DNA of 64,000 bases from Faecalibacterium sp. CAG:1138 (GTDB taxonomy: Bacteria; Bacillota; Clostridia; Christensenellales; CAG-917): positions 1 through 64,000 of the forward strand of contig HF988646.1 in NCBI GenBank assembly GCA_000434675.1. The letters are read 5' to 3'. How positions within the stretch are numbered: position 1 is the first letter of the stretch; each line of letters opens with the position of its first letter. The position numbers and the translations under genes are program-made. Below, piece after piece: positions 34,445 to 42,100 of this stretch. The notes beneath the pieces were generated by a model. That model saw nothing but the letters and a program-made list of their open reading frames with translations, had not been told where the DNA came from and did not search any database.

Positions 34445-34992
34445 TGAAAAGTAAAATTTCGACGAAAGATATAGCGACGGGTGGCATTTCTGCGGCCCTT
34501 TCGTTCTTGTTTGCGACGGGCGCAGTATATATCGACGCGCTGACGATAACCTTGTCGGTGCTTTCCGCCGCGGCTTTGATGCTGCCGCTTTCGAGGGGCA
34601 GATACGTCGGAGGTCTTTTGGCGTACGCGGCCACTTCGGGGCTTCTGATGCTGACGGCTTCGCCGCTTAAAAGCTTGCCGTACGTCGTGATATTTGGCGG
34701 CTACACTTTGTTTTGCTGCATTACCGAGGACAAAAAGTGGAACAAAATCGTCGTTTACGCCTTAAAAGTTTTGTGGATAAACGCCGCGCTCGCGCTTTTC
34801 TATTTCGGCACCAAAACCCTCGTCATAAACTTCGACAAGCTTGGTTTCGAGCTGAAATACGGCTATTTGGCCGTGCTGACGACGGCCCTCGGCATTATCT
34901 ACGATTTTGCGTTGAGATATCTGTATCGTATGGTGAAGTCGCTTAAGGAAAGGTATTTGGAAAAGAGCGCACCGTCCGATATGCAAAATTAG
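34444..34992 (+). CDS. Small integral membrane protein
   Basis: The 182-residue protein has five predicted hydrophobic helices, starting with ISAALSFLFATGAVYI, and a Lys/Glu-rich C-terminal tail. Its ATG shares a base with the preceding TGA (TGATG), with no ribosome site, so translation is coupled. The length and small-residue-rich helices resemble substrate-binding subunits of vitamin uptake (ECF) systems, but no diagnostic motif supports that. The upstream in-frame start at 34375 would overlap the Cys-rich region and is rejected. Confidence 0.7.
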   Translation: MKSKISTKDIATGGISAALSFLFATGAVYIDALTITLSVLSAAALMLPLSRGRYVGGLLAYAATSGLLMLTASPLKSLPYVVIFGGYTLFCCITEDKKWNKIVVYALKVLWINAALALFYFGTKTLVINFDKLGFELKYGYLAVLTTALGIIYDFALRYLYRMVKSLKERYLEKSAPSDMQN

Positions 34993-35168
34993 GTTGTCGT
35001 CTGGTTACATGCGCAGCCGAAGAAGTTGCCAAGGTATCCGCCCTCGGACAGCAGCACCGCGCCTATCGTTGCGATGAGAACGGCCAGTTCCGTGCCCATT
35101 ATGCCTCCGCCTCCGGAGAACAGAAGCACAATTATGAATATGTAAATCATCCAGTTGTTGTCGAACAT
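34989..35168 (-). CDS. Small glycine-rich membrane protein
   Basis: The 59-residue product has a hydrophobic stretch WMIYIFIIVLLFSGGGGIMG, a second one (LAVLIATIGAVLL) and a tail GCACNQTTT. GAGGTG lies 6 bases before ATG 35168. Its stop overlaps the preceding plus-strand stop by four bases, so the two genes are tail to tail without a terminator. An upstream extension to 35291 is not conserved-looking. It resembles the many small hydrophobic proteins of Bacillota with unknown or spore/envelope roles. Confidence 0.6.
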   Translation of the reverse strand: MFDNNWMIYIFIIVLLFSGGGGIMGTELAVLIATIGAVLLSEGGYLGNFFGCACNQTTT

Positions 35169-35308
35169 AATTTCACCTCGCACCATTTTATGCGGCATCA
35201 AGGAAAGCGGTGCAACAATAAAATGCAAAAACCGTGGCAAACCGAAAAGGTTTGCTTTTTTTTGCGCCGAAATATATGCGATAATCTTCATATATGGAGG
35301 ATTTAGCT

Positions 35309-35644
35309 ATGAACAATTTATTGTTGGACACCAACACAACTCAGAAAGTGCGCAAATATATCCCGAAGAAGGAAGTGCTTTCGGGGCTTGCGGATTTTTT
35401 CAGCATATTTTCCGACGCCACCCGCATGAAAATCATTTCTGCGCTCACCATAACCGAAATGTGTGTGACGGACATATCCGAAATACTCGGCATCAATCAG
35501 ACCACCGTTTCGCATCAGCTCAAAATCATGCGTCAGGCGGGAGTGGTTGGCTTCCGCCGCGAGGGGAAGATACTTTTTTATTTCGTAACCAGCCCGATCG
35601 TCGAAAACGTCATGCTCAACGGCGTCGTTTACCTCGGATATTGA
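35309..35644 (+). CDS. ArsR-family winged-helix regulator
   Basis: The 111-residue protein has the ArsR layout: ADFFSIFSDATRMKIISALT, the recognition helix region EILGINQTTVSHQLKIMRQA and wing VVGFRREGKILFYFV. The site corresponding to the metal-binding CxC in ArsR reads MCVTD, so only one Cys is kept and metal sensing is doubtful. The upstream ATG at 35294 contains the ribosome site (ATGGAGG), so 35309 is chosen. It lies just before uvrC, with a separate promoter in between. Target unknown. Confidence 0.88.
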   Translation: MNNLLLDTNTTQKVRKYIPKKEVLSGLADFFSIFSDATRMKIISALTITEMCVTDISEILGINQTTVSHQLKIMRQAGVVGFRREGKILFYFVTSPIVENVMLNGVVYLGY

Positions 35645-35663
35645 AAAAATGTTTTCAAAACTC

Positions 35664-35692
35664 TTTCAAACGAGGCCGAGGCGTGGTATAAT
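35664..35692 (+). promoter_or_regulatory. Promoter of uvrC
   Basis: TTTCAA, 17 bases and a perfect TATAAT, 35 bases before the start. No SOS (LexA) box is seen. Confidence 0.65.
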
Positions 35693-35726
35693 AGAAGAAA
35701 ACGTATATACGGGTTTAAGGTACGAT

Positions 35727-37613
35727 ATGGACGTAAAGCAAAAACTTTCCGAACTGCCTGCCAAAAGCGGCGTCTATCTGATGATGGACAAAGACGGCAC
35801 GGTCATCTACGTCGGGAAGGCGAAAATTTTGAAAAACAGAGTCAAGCAATATTTTCAGGCAGGGACAAAGACGGACAAAACTTTGGCCCTCGTCGGCAAT
35901 ATTGCGGATTTTCGCTACATAATAACGCAGAACGAAGTGGACGCTCTGGTCCTCGAAAACAACCTTATCAAAAAATACAACCCGAAGTATAACATTCTCT
36001 TAAAGGACGACAAGAACTATCCGTTCATAAGGATCGATCTAAAAAGCAAATTCCCGACGGTTGAGGTGGTCCGAAAGCTCAAAAACGACGGCGCGAAATA
36101 TTTCGGACCGTACATGGTGGGCATAAACGTTAAGGACATCACCGAGCTTATTTTCAGCGCGTTTCCGCTTAGGAGCTGCAACCTCAATTTCGACAAAATA
36201 CCCTCGCATCACAGGCCGTGTCTGAACAGCCATATCGGCCGTTGCCTCGCGCCTTGCGACGGCAGAGTGCCCAAAGAGGAGTACGCCAAAACCGTTTCTG
36301 AGGTTATTTCGTTTTTGAAAGGCAACGACGGCACCGTCAAAAAGGTGCTTGAAATGAAAATGCATAGGGCTGCAGACAAAGGCGATTTCGAAAACGCCAT
36401 TTATTATCGCGACCGCCTGAAAACCTTGGACAAACTGGTAAGAAGGCAGATAAGCGCTCTGCCGAAGGACTTCAATCTGGACGTTTTTTCCGTCATCGAC
36501 AACGGCATCTACGCCGCGGTTTCCGTGCTTGTGGTAAGGGGCGGCAAGCTTTTGGGCGGCGACAATTTCCCGCTGATCTCGGCCGCAAAATCCGTTTCGG
36601 AAGAAGAAACGTTGGGGCTTACTTCCGCAGATATCGGCACGCTTTTAACGCACGACGAAGCCGCCGAAATGCTTGAAAACTTCATTTATCAGTACTACGA
36701 GCAAAACCCTGTCTTTCCTGACGAAGTTGTCATAAACGTGGCTTTATCCGACGTTTCAGGTTTGGAAAACGTCTTTTTTGACAAAAGCGGCAAGCGCATA
36801 AATTTTGTGAAACCTATTTCCGGCGTCAGAAAACAGCTTGTGGAAATGGCCGAAAACAACGCGGTGGATTATCTTTCCAATTTCGTCACCAAGCTCGTTC
36901 GGCGCGACAACATGACCAAGGGCGCAGTGGTGAAGCTTGCCGAGGAGCTGGGGCTTTCCGAACTTCCTCGTCGCATCGAGTGCTACGACATTTCCCACGT
37001 TTCCGGCACCAACATGGTTGCCAGCATGGTGGTGTTCGAGGACGGCGAGCCTGCCAAAAAAATGTACAGAAGCTACAAGATAAAAACCGTTCCGGGAAAC
37101 AACGACTTTGCGTGCATGAAGGAGGTTCTGACGCGCCGCCTGACCAGGCTTAAAAATTCCGATCCCGATCCGTCTTTCGGCAAACGCCCCGACCTCATCA
37201 TAGTCGACGGCGGCAAAGGGCAGCTGTCTTACGCAATGGAGGCCTTGGAGGAAACGGGCATGACAGACGTGAATATAGTCAGCCTTGCAAAACGCGAAGA
37301 GGAGGTTTTCTTCCCCGATCGTCACGAGCCCGTCGTCATCGACCGCAACAGCGTTGCGTTGAAGCTCATTCAGCGCGTGCGCGACGAAGCGCATCGAAGC
37401 GCGATAACTCATCACCGCAATCTTCGCACCGCCGGCCAGACGAAATCCGAGCTTAAGGACGTGGAGGGCATAGGCGACAAAAAGATTGCCGCGCTCTACT
37501 CCAAATTCAAAAACTTAAAGGCCATAAAGGCCGCCACCGTCGAGGAGCTTTCCGCCGTAAAGGGCGTCACCAAAAAGGACGCCGAGCGCATAAAGCAGCA
37601 CTTTTCGGACTGA
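35727..37613 (+). CDS. uvrC: UvrABC excinuclease subunit C
   Basis: The 628-residue nuclease makes both incisions in nucleotide excision repair. Domains in order: GIY-YIG nuclease (SGVYLMMDKDGTVIYVGKAK), Cys-containing region with CLNSHIGRCLAPCDG, UVR domain near residue 210-245 that contacts UvrB, the RNase H-like domain (IECYDISHVSGTNMVASMVV and LIIVDGGKGQLSYA) and C-terminal helix-hairpin-helices (GIGDKKIAALYSKF). The frame extends to 35649 upstream, but ATG 35727 with AAGG matches the family start. uvrA and uvrB are not in the window. Confidence 0.96.
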   Translation: MDVKQKLSELPAKSGVYLMMDKDGTVIYVGKAKILKNRVKQYFQAGTKTDKTLALVGNIADFRYIITQNEVDALVLENNLIKKYNPKYNILLKDDKNYPFIRIDLKSKFPTVEVVRKLKNDGAKYFGPYMVGINVKDITELIFSAFPLRSCNLNFDKIPSHHRPCLNSHIGRCLAPCDGRVPKEEYAKTVSEVISFLKGNDGTVKKVLEMKMHRAADKGDFENAIYYRDRLKTLDKLVRRQISALPKDFNLDVFSVIDNGIYAAVSVLVVRGGKLLGGDNFPLISAAKSVSEEETLGLTSADIGTLLTHDEAAEMLENFIYQYYEQNPVFPDEVVINVALSDVSGLENVFFDKSGKRINFVKPISGVRKQLVEMAENNAVDYLSNFVTKLVRRDNMTKGAVVKLAEELGLSELPRRIECYDISHVSGTNMVASMVVFEDGEPAKKMYRSYKIKTVPGNNDFACMKEVLTRRLTRLKNSDPDPSFGKRPDLIIVDGGKGQLSYAMEALEETGMTDVNIVSLAKREEEVFFPDRHEPVVIDRNSVALKLIQRVRDEAHRSAITHHRNLRTAGQTKSELKDVEGIGDKKIAALYSKFKNLKAIKAATVEELSAVKGVTKKDAERIKQHFSD

Positions 37614-37632
37614 AACCAAAAAAACGCAATTT

Positions 37633-37667
37633 AACCCCCGAAAACGCTTTATATTTCGGGGGTTTTA
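37633..37667 (+). terminator. Terminator of uvrC
   Basis: AACCCCCGAAA pairs with TTTCGGGGGTT around ACGCTTTATA and is followed by TTATTA. Confidence 0.85.
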
Positions 37668-37703
37668 TTATATAATAAAAAAAACGATTTTTTCGAGGGC
37701 ATT

Positions 37704-38525
37704 ATGCGATACGATTTGGTTGCAACCGATTTTGACGACACGCTCTATTCCATGAAGGGCGGCGGCATCGACGATTTCACGCTCGGCGTAATAGGCGAAT
37801 ACAAGCGCCGCGGCGGCAAATTCGTCATAGTTACGGGCAGGATGTTTTCCGCCATAAAGCCGCAGGCCGAAAAACTGGGGCTGAGCGGTCTTATCATAAG
37901 TTATCAGGGCGCGATGATAAGCGACATTTCAAGCGGCAAAACCTTGAAATGCTTCGAACTTGACAGGGATTTGTGTCTGGAATATCTCGAATTTTTGAAG
38001 GATTTCGACCTGAAGGCCGTTCAGCTTTACGCCGACGACCGCCTGACGGTTGAGGAGGACAACGAATACGTCAAAAACTATCGCACCTACTGCGGCGTGG
38101 ACGTCGACGTGGTGGGGGATCTCGCCTCGTTTATAAAGGCGCACCCCGAAAAAACCTTGAATAAGGTTTACGTCGCCGCCTATCCGGAGGAAGCTACCAG
38201 GCTGCGTATAGCCGCGGAAAAAGCGTTTTCGGGCAGGCTGAACGTAACCAGCAGCAAGGAATACAACGTCGAAGTCGTCAATCCGCTTGCCTCCAAGGGC
38301 AACGCTCTCAAATATCTTATGGACGTTTTCGGCGTGGAAAAAGCAAAGGTTATGTGCTTTGGCGATCAGCTCAACGACGTGTCGCTTCTTACCGAGGCGG
38401 GCATGGGGGTGGCGGTGGCCAACGCAAATCCAGAGCTTAAAAAAATCGCCGACTACGTTTCGGAAGCGTGCGAAGACGACGGCGTGGCAAAAACGATAAC
38501 CAGATTCTGTTTGGAGGAAAACTGA
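37704..38525 (+). CDS. Cof-type HAD phosphatase
   Basis: The 273-residue protein has the four HAD motifs: VATDFDDTLYS (nucleophile Asp), VTGRMFSA, a Lys in the NPLASKGNALKY block, and MCFGDQLNDVSLL. A type IIB cap lies between motifs II and III, as in the Cof/YidA group that dephosphorylates sugar phosphates, nucleotides or PLP. Its stop overlaps the hprK start (TGATG), so it belongs to the hprK operon. Substrate unknown. Confidence 0.9.
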   Translation: MRYDLVATDFDDTLYSMKGGGIDDFTLGVIGEYKRRGGKFVIVTGRMFSAIKPQAEKLGLSGLIISYQGAMISDISSGKTLKCFELDRDLCLEYLEFLKDFDLKAVQLYADDRLTVEEDNEYVKNYRTYCGVDVDVVGDLASFIKAHPEKTLNKVYVAAYPEEATRLRIAAEKAFSGRLNVTSSKEYNVEVVNPLASKGNALKYLMDVFGVEKAKVMCFGDQLNDVSLLTEAGMGVAVANANPELKKIADYVSEACEDDGVAKTITRFCLEEN

Positions 38526-39463
38526 TGGAAATCAACATGGGCAGGGAATATATCGACGGCAAGGTCGTCGGCATCGAGGATTTTGCCCGGGATTGCAATC
38601 TCGAAATACTTTGGAGCGAAAAAGGTTACAAGCTTCCGCTTTCCACCGTAAGCGTAAACAGGCCGGGTTTGGTGCTGTCGGGCTTTGACGACTATTTTGC
38701 CGGCAAACGCCTGCAGGTTATGGGCAACGCCGAAATGTACTTTTTGTACAAAATGGACACGGAAGCTTGCGACAAAGCGTTGCGCGCTTTGTTCAAGCAC
38801 AAAATTCCGTGCCTCATAATAAGCCGTCGCTTGCAACCGACGGAGCACATGATCGACATTGCGAAGGAATATAATTGTCCGATTTTAAGAAGCGACGAAA
38901 TCACCTCAAACGTCGTCAACGACTTGGTGAATTATCTCAACGATCAGCTTGCTCCCGAAACCACCGTGCACGGCGAGCTTCTGGACGTGGACGGCATAGG
39001 CGTTCTGATAACGGGCAACAGCGGCATCGGCAAAAGCGAAGTGGCGCTGGAGCTGGTGCATCGCGGCCACATGCTGGTTGCCGACGACAACGTGGTCGTA
39101 AAGCGGGTTAAGGACAGGCTTCTCGGCAGACCTGCCGAGGCCATAAGAGATTTTCTGGAAGTAAGGGGCGTCGGGATAATCAACGTCAAAAACATGTACG
39201 GCGTCGCAGGCGTTTTGCCGGAGAGCAAAATCGACGTCTGCATACACCTCGACAAATGGGACGAAACAAAATCCTACGATCGTTTCGGCGACGAACAGCT
39301 AACCATGGAAATGCTTGGCGTCGAGGTGCCGAAAACCGTGATTCCGGTTATGCCCGGGCGCAACATCGCAATCGTCGTCGAAGTCGTGGCAAAAAATCTT
39401 CGCTTAAAGCACATGGGATACGACGCGCTCGAGGAAATCAAAAACCGCAACAACATAGGCTAA
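38525..39463 (+). CDS. hprK: HPr kinase/phosphorylase
   Basis: The 312-residue enzyme phosphorylates HPr on serine to set carbon catabolite repression. It has an N-terminal MurF-like domain, the nucleotide loop GNSGIGKSEVALEL (Walker A 164-171), and the family signature VRGVGIINVKNMYG. TTGGAGG precedes ATG 38525, which overlaps the HAD stop. Its presence implies a PTS-linked regulatory circuit, although no ptsH is in the window. Confidence 0.96.
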   Translation: MEINMGREYIDGKVVGIEDFARDCNLEILWSEKGYKLPLSTVSVNRPGLVLSGFDDYFAGKRLQVMGNAEMYFLYKMDTEACDKALRALFKHKIPCLIISRRLQPTEHMIDIAKEYNCPILRSDEITSNVVNDLVNYLNDQLAPETTVHGELLDVDGIGVLITGNSGIGKSEVALELVHRGHMLVADDNVVVKRVKDRLLGRPAEAIRDFLEVRGVGIINVKNMYGVAGVLPESKIDVCIHLDKWDETKSYDRFGDEQLTMEMLGVEVPKTVIPVMPGRNIAIVVEVVAKNLRLKHMGYDALEEIKNRNNIG

Positions 39464-39479
39464 AAGACAGGCGGTTTCA

Positions 39480-39485
39480 TATAAT
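39480..39485 (+). promoter_or_regulatory. -10 box of murB, apparently giving a leaderless mRNA
   Basis: TATAAT is followed by AGAGT and the ATG of murB, leaving no room for a ribosome site. The same arrangement occurs at murC. No clear -35 is present. Confidence 0.5.
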
Positions 39486-39490
39486 AGAGT

Positions 39491-40339
39491 ATGAATCCGC
39501 TTTTGAAACATATCACTCTGACTTCCGCGTCGGTTTTAACCACGGCCAAAATCGGCGGCTCGGTGTGGACGTTGAGGCCAAGTTCCGCCAGCGAGCTTGC
39601 ATTTTTCGTTTCGGAGCTTGATAGGGCAGGCGTAAAATATATGCCCGTCGGCGGCGGAAGCAATCTTATCGTCTCCGACCGCCCGAGAACCGTTGCCGTT
39701 TCCACTTCCGCCTTCGATCTCGTGGAAGCAAACGGCCGCAAAATATACGCGGGCGCAGGCGCGCGACTTTCGGAAATCATGCGGACGGCCGAAAAAAACG
39801 GATTGTCCGGCGTCGAATTCTGGGCGGGCATACCCGCAACGTTCGGCGGCGCAGTAAAGATGAACGCAGGGGCGTTTTCGTCCGAAACGATGGATAAAGT
39901 GCTTTATATCGACGTTTTAACGGGCGGAAAAGTCAAAAGACTTTGGAAAAGCGGCATAAATTACGGCTACAGGCACACGGAAACAGACGGCATAATTTTG
40001 GGCGGGGCGATTGCTCTGGAACCGTCCTCTCCGGATGCCGTACGACAAAAAACGCGGGAGTATCTCGAAAAACGGCGGCAAACGCAACCTGCGGGGAAAA
40101 GCGCGGGCAGCGTTTTCAAAAAAGTGGGCGGAGTGGGCGCCGGCAAATATCTGGACCTTGCGGGGCTTAAGGGCAAACGCTTCGGCGGCGCCGTCGTCAG
40201 CGAAAAACATGCGGGTTTCTTTTTGAACGACGGAGGCGCGACCTTTGAAGATTTCAGGCGTCTTGCCGATTACGCGGCCGACAAAGTTTGGCAGAAATTC
40301 GGCGTAAAACTAGAGAAGGAAGTTGTTTATTTTGAATAA
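39491..40339 (+). CDS. murB: UDP-N-acetylenolpyruvoylglucosamine reductase
   Basis: The 282-residue flavoenzyme reduces UDP-GlcNAc-enolpyruvate to UDP-MurNAc with NADPH. Marks are PVGGGSNLIVSD (FAD), GVEFWAGIPATFGGAVKMNAG, the proton-donor Ser in SAGSVFKK and the final Glu in KLEKEVVYF. It is the compact type. It starts 27 bases after hprK with no ribosome site, behind its own TATAAT. It overlaps the PHP gene by eight bases. Confidence 0.95.
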   Translation: MNPLLKHITLTSASVLTTAKIGGSVWTLRPSSASELAFFVSELDRAGVKYMPVGGGSNLIVSDRPRTVAVSTSAFDLVEANGRKIYAGAGARLSEIMRTAEKNGLSGVEFWAGIPATFGGAVKMNAGAFSSETMDKVLYIDVLTGGKVKRLWKSGINYGYRHTETDGIILGGAIALEPSSPDAVRQKTREYLEKRRQTQPAGKSAGSVFKKVGGVGAGKYLDLAGLKGKRFGGAVVSEKHAGFFLNDGGATFEDFRRLADYAADKVWQKFGVKLEKEVVYFE

Positions 40340-41108
40340 ATTTTTCGGCGATTATCATACTCACACAACCATGTCGGACGGCAAAAACAGCGTGTCCGAC
40401 CTCGTGCGGTATGCCGAAAAAAACGGTTTTTCGGAGCTTGCGATCACCGATCACGGCTACGGCAACGTTGCTTGCGCGATGACCGACGACAAGCTGAAAA
40501 CTTTAAGGTGCGAGGCGGACAAGCATAACGCCCAAAATACGGATTTGAAAATTCTGATAGGCGTCGAGGCCGATTTCGTAAGTTACGACGGAAGCATCGA
40601 CCTCACGGAGGACAGATTTCAGGCGTTCGACGTGGTTACGGTAGGTTTTCATCGGTTCGTCAAAACCAAAAAGTTTTCGGAGTGGTTCGGTCTGGAGTTC
40701 TACAACGGCTTTCTGGCAAAACGTTTCGGAGCGAGCGAGAAGCGGCGCAGGAAGAACACCGATATGGTCGTTTCCGCTCTCGAAAGATACGACATCGACA
40801 TTCTCGCACATATAAATCACTACTTGAAGGTGGACGCAAAACGCGTCGGCGAGGTCTGCGCAAAGCGCGGCACCTACGTCGAAATGAATCAGAAGCACCT
40901 GGACGTTCTGGAAGAGGTGATAGACGAGCTTTTAGAAACGGACTGTCTGTTCATTGCAAACAGCGACAATCACGACGTTAAAAAATGTGATAATCTGGAC
41001 AAGGTGGCCGAGTTCGTCGAGCGGCACAATATACCCGAAAGCCGCGTCGTAAACCTCGGAAAAACCCCGACTTTCAAGAACCACGGAGGGCAAAATGGAA
41101 AAAGTTAA
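40332..41108 (+). CDS. PHP-domain phosphoesterase
   Basis: The 258-residue protein has the PHP metal motifs: FGDYHTHTTMSDGK, AITDHGYGN, a Glu in VEADF, ILAHINHYLK and NSDNHDVK. Members include histidinol phosphatases and other phosphoesterases using a trinuclear metal site. The start is a TTG overlapping the end of murB, with AGAAGGA 11 bases upstream. A PHP protein between murB and whiA is common in clostridial hprK clusters. Substrate unknown. Confidence 0.87.
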   Translation: MNKFFGDYHTHTTMSDGKNSVSDLVRYAEKNGFSELAITDHGYGNVACAMTDDKLKTLRCEADKHNAQNTDLKILIGVEADFVSYDGSIDLTEDRFQAFDVVTVGFHRFVKTKKFSEWFGLEFYNGFLAKRFGASEKRRRKNTDMVVSALERYDIDILAHINHYLKVDAKRVGEVCAKRGTYVEMNQKHLDVLEEVIDELLETDCLFIANSDNHDVKKCDNLDKVAEFVERHNIPESRVVNLGKTPTFKNHGGQNGKS

Positions 41109-42084
41109 GTTTACCGTCTGCGCCAAAAACGAAATGCTCAAAAATCAGCCGACCGAAGTCTGCTGCGCAAAGGCGTGGCTTGCGGCGGCGGTGAAGGCGA
41201 CGGGCAGTCTGAACATAACCAAAACGGGAATGAACGTGGTTTTCGAAAGCGACGACTACGACTATATGATGAGCGTGGTGCATGCCATAAAACTGTTGTA
41301 TTCGCTTCCGGTGGAGCTTATTTCACAGCGCGGAAAAGGCGCCAAAAAGAGCGCGGCGTTCATGGTGAAGCTGGGGAAAAGCCAGTCCGAAACCCTGCTT
41401 TTCGACGTCGGAATCTGGGAAAAGGGCGAAGACGATATGCCGTGTTTTGCTCGCGGAGTGAGGAAGGAAATAGTCAGGAAGGAGTGCTGCGCCAAGGCTT
41501 TTCTGCGTTCCGTATTCGTTGCCACGGGAAGCGCCAACGTTCCGCCTAAGCTCATCGGCGAATCGGACAGCGTGGAGTCGTCCGGCGGCGGTTATTATCT
41601 GGAATTCGTGCTTTCGGACGAAATTCTGGCCGAGGTCGTAGCGGGGCTTCTGAAAAGCTTGGGCGTTCCCGCAAAAACCACCGAGCGGAAAGAAAAGTTC
41701 GTGGTGTACCAAAAAGACAGCGAAATCATTTCCAACACCTTCGCGCTTTTAGGGGCGCACGAAGCGGTTATGTATATGCAGGAAATCATGGTGGAGCGCA
41801 CGCTTTCCGCCAACCTCAACCGCCAGAGCAACATTGCCGCGGCAAACGCGGACAAAACGGTGATTGCCGCCACAAAACAGGTTTTAGCCATTCAAACCAT
41901 CGACAAAACCTCGGGTTTGGACAAGCTTCCGGACACGCTTAAAGAAATTGCCGTCCTGCGCCTTGAAAATCCGACGGCAGGGCTTGACTTTTTTGCGGGC
42001 AGGCTCGGCATAACCAAAAGCGGCGTGAACCACCGCTTCAGAAAGCTCGTGCAAATGGCAGAAGAAATCGAAAACAAACGATAA
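41095..42084 (+). CDS. whiA: WhiA-family DNA-binding protein
   Basis: The 329-residue protein has WhiA's two halves: an N-terminal degenerate LAGLIDADG homing-endonuclease-like fold (CCAKAWLAAAVKATGSLNIT and CCAKAFLRSVFVATGSANV as the paired helices) and a C-terminal helix-turn-helix (AGRLGITKSGVNHRFRKL). NRQSNIAAANADKTVIAA is the conserved linker. It has no nuclease residues. WhiA affects cell division and chromosome segregation in Gram-positives. It overlaps the PHP gene by 14 bases; GGAGGG lies inside it. Confidence 0.95.
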   Translation: MEKVKFTVCAKNEMLKNQPTEVCCAKAWLAAAVKATGSLNITKTGMNVVFESDDYDYMMSVVHAIKLLYSLPVELISQRGKGAKKSAAFMVKLGKSQSETLLFDVGIWEKGEDDMPCFARGVRKEIVRKECCAKAFLRSVFVATGSANVPPKLIGESDSVESSGGGYYLEFVLSDEILAEVVAGLLKSLGVPAKTTERKEKFVVYQKDSEIISNTFALLGAHEAVMYMQEIMVERTLSANLNRQSNIAAANADKTVIAATKQVLAIQTIDKTSGLDKLPDTLKEIAVLRLENPTAGLDFFAGRLGITKSGVNHRFRKLVQMAEEIENKR

Positions 42085-42100
42085 ACGAAAAGAAACGCTT

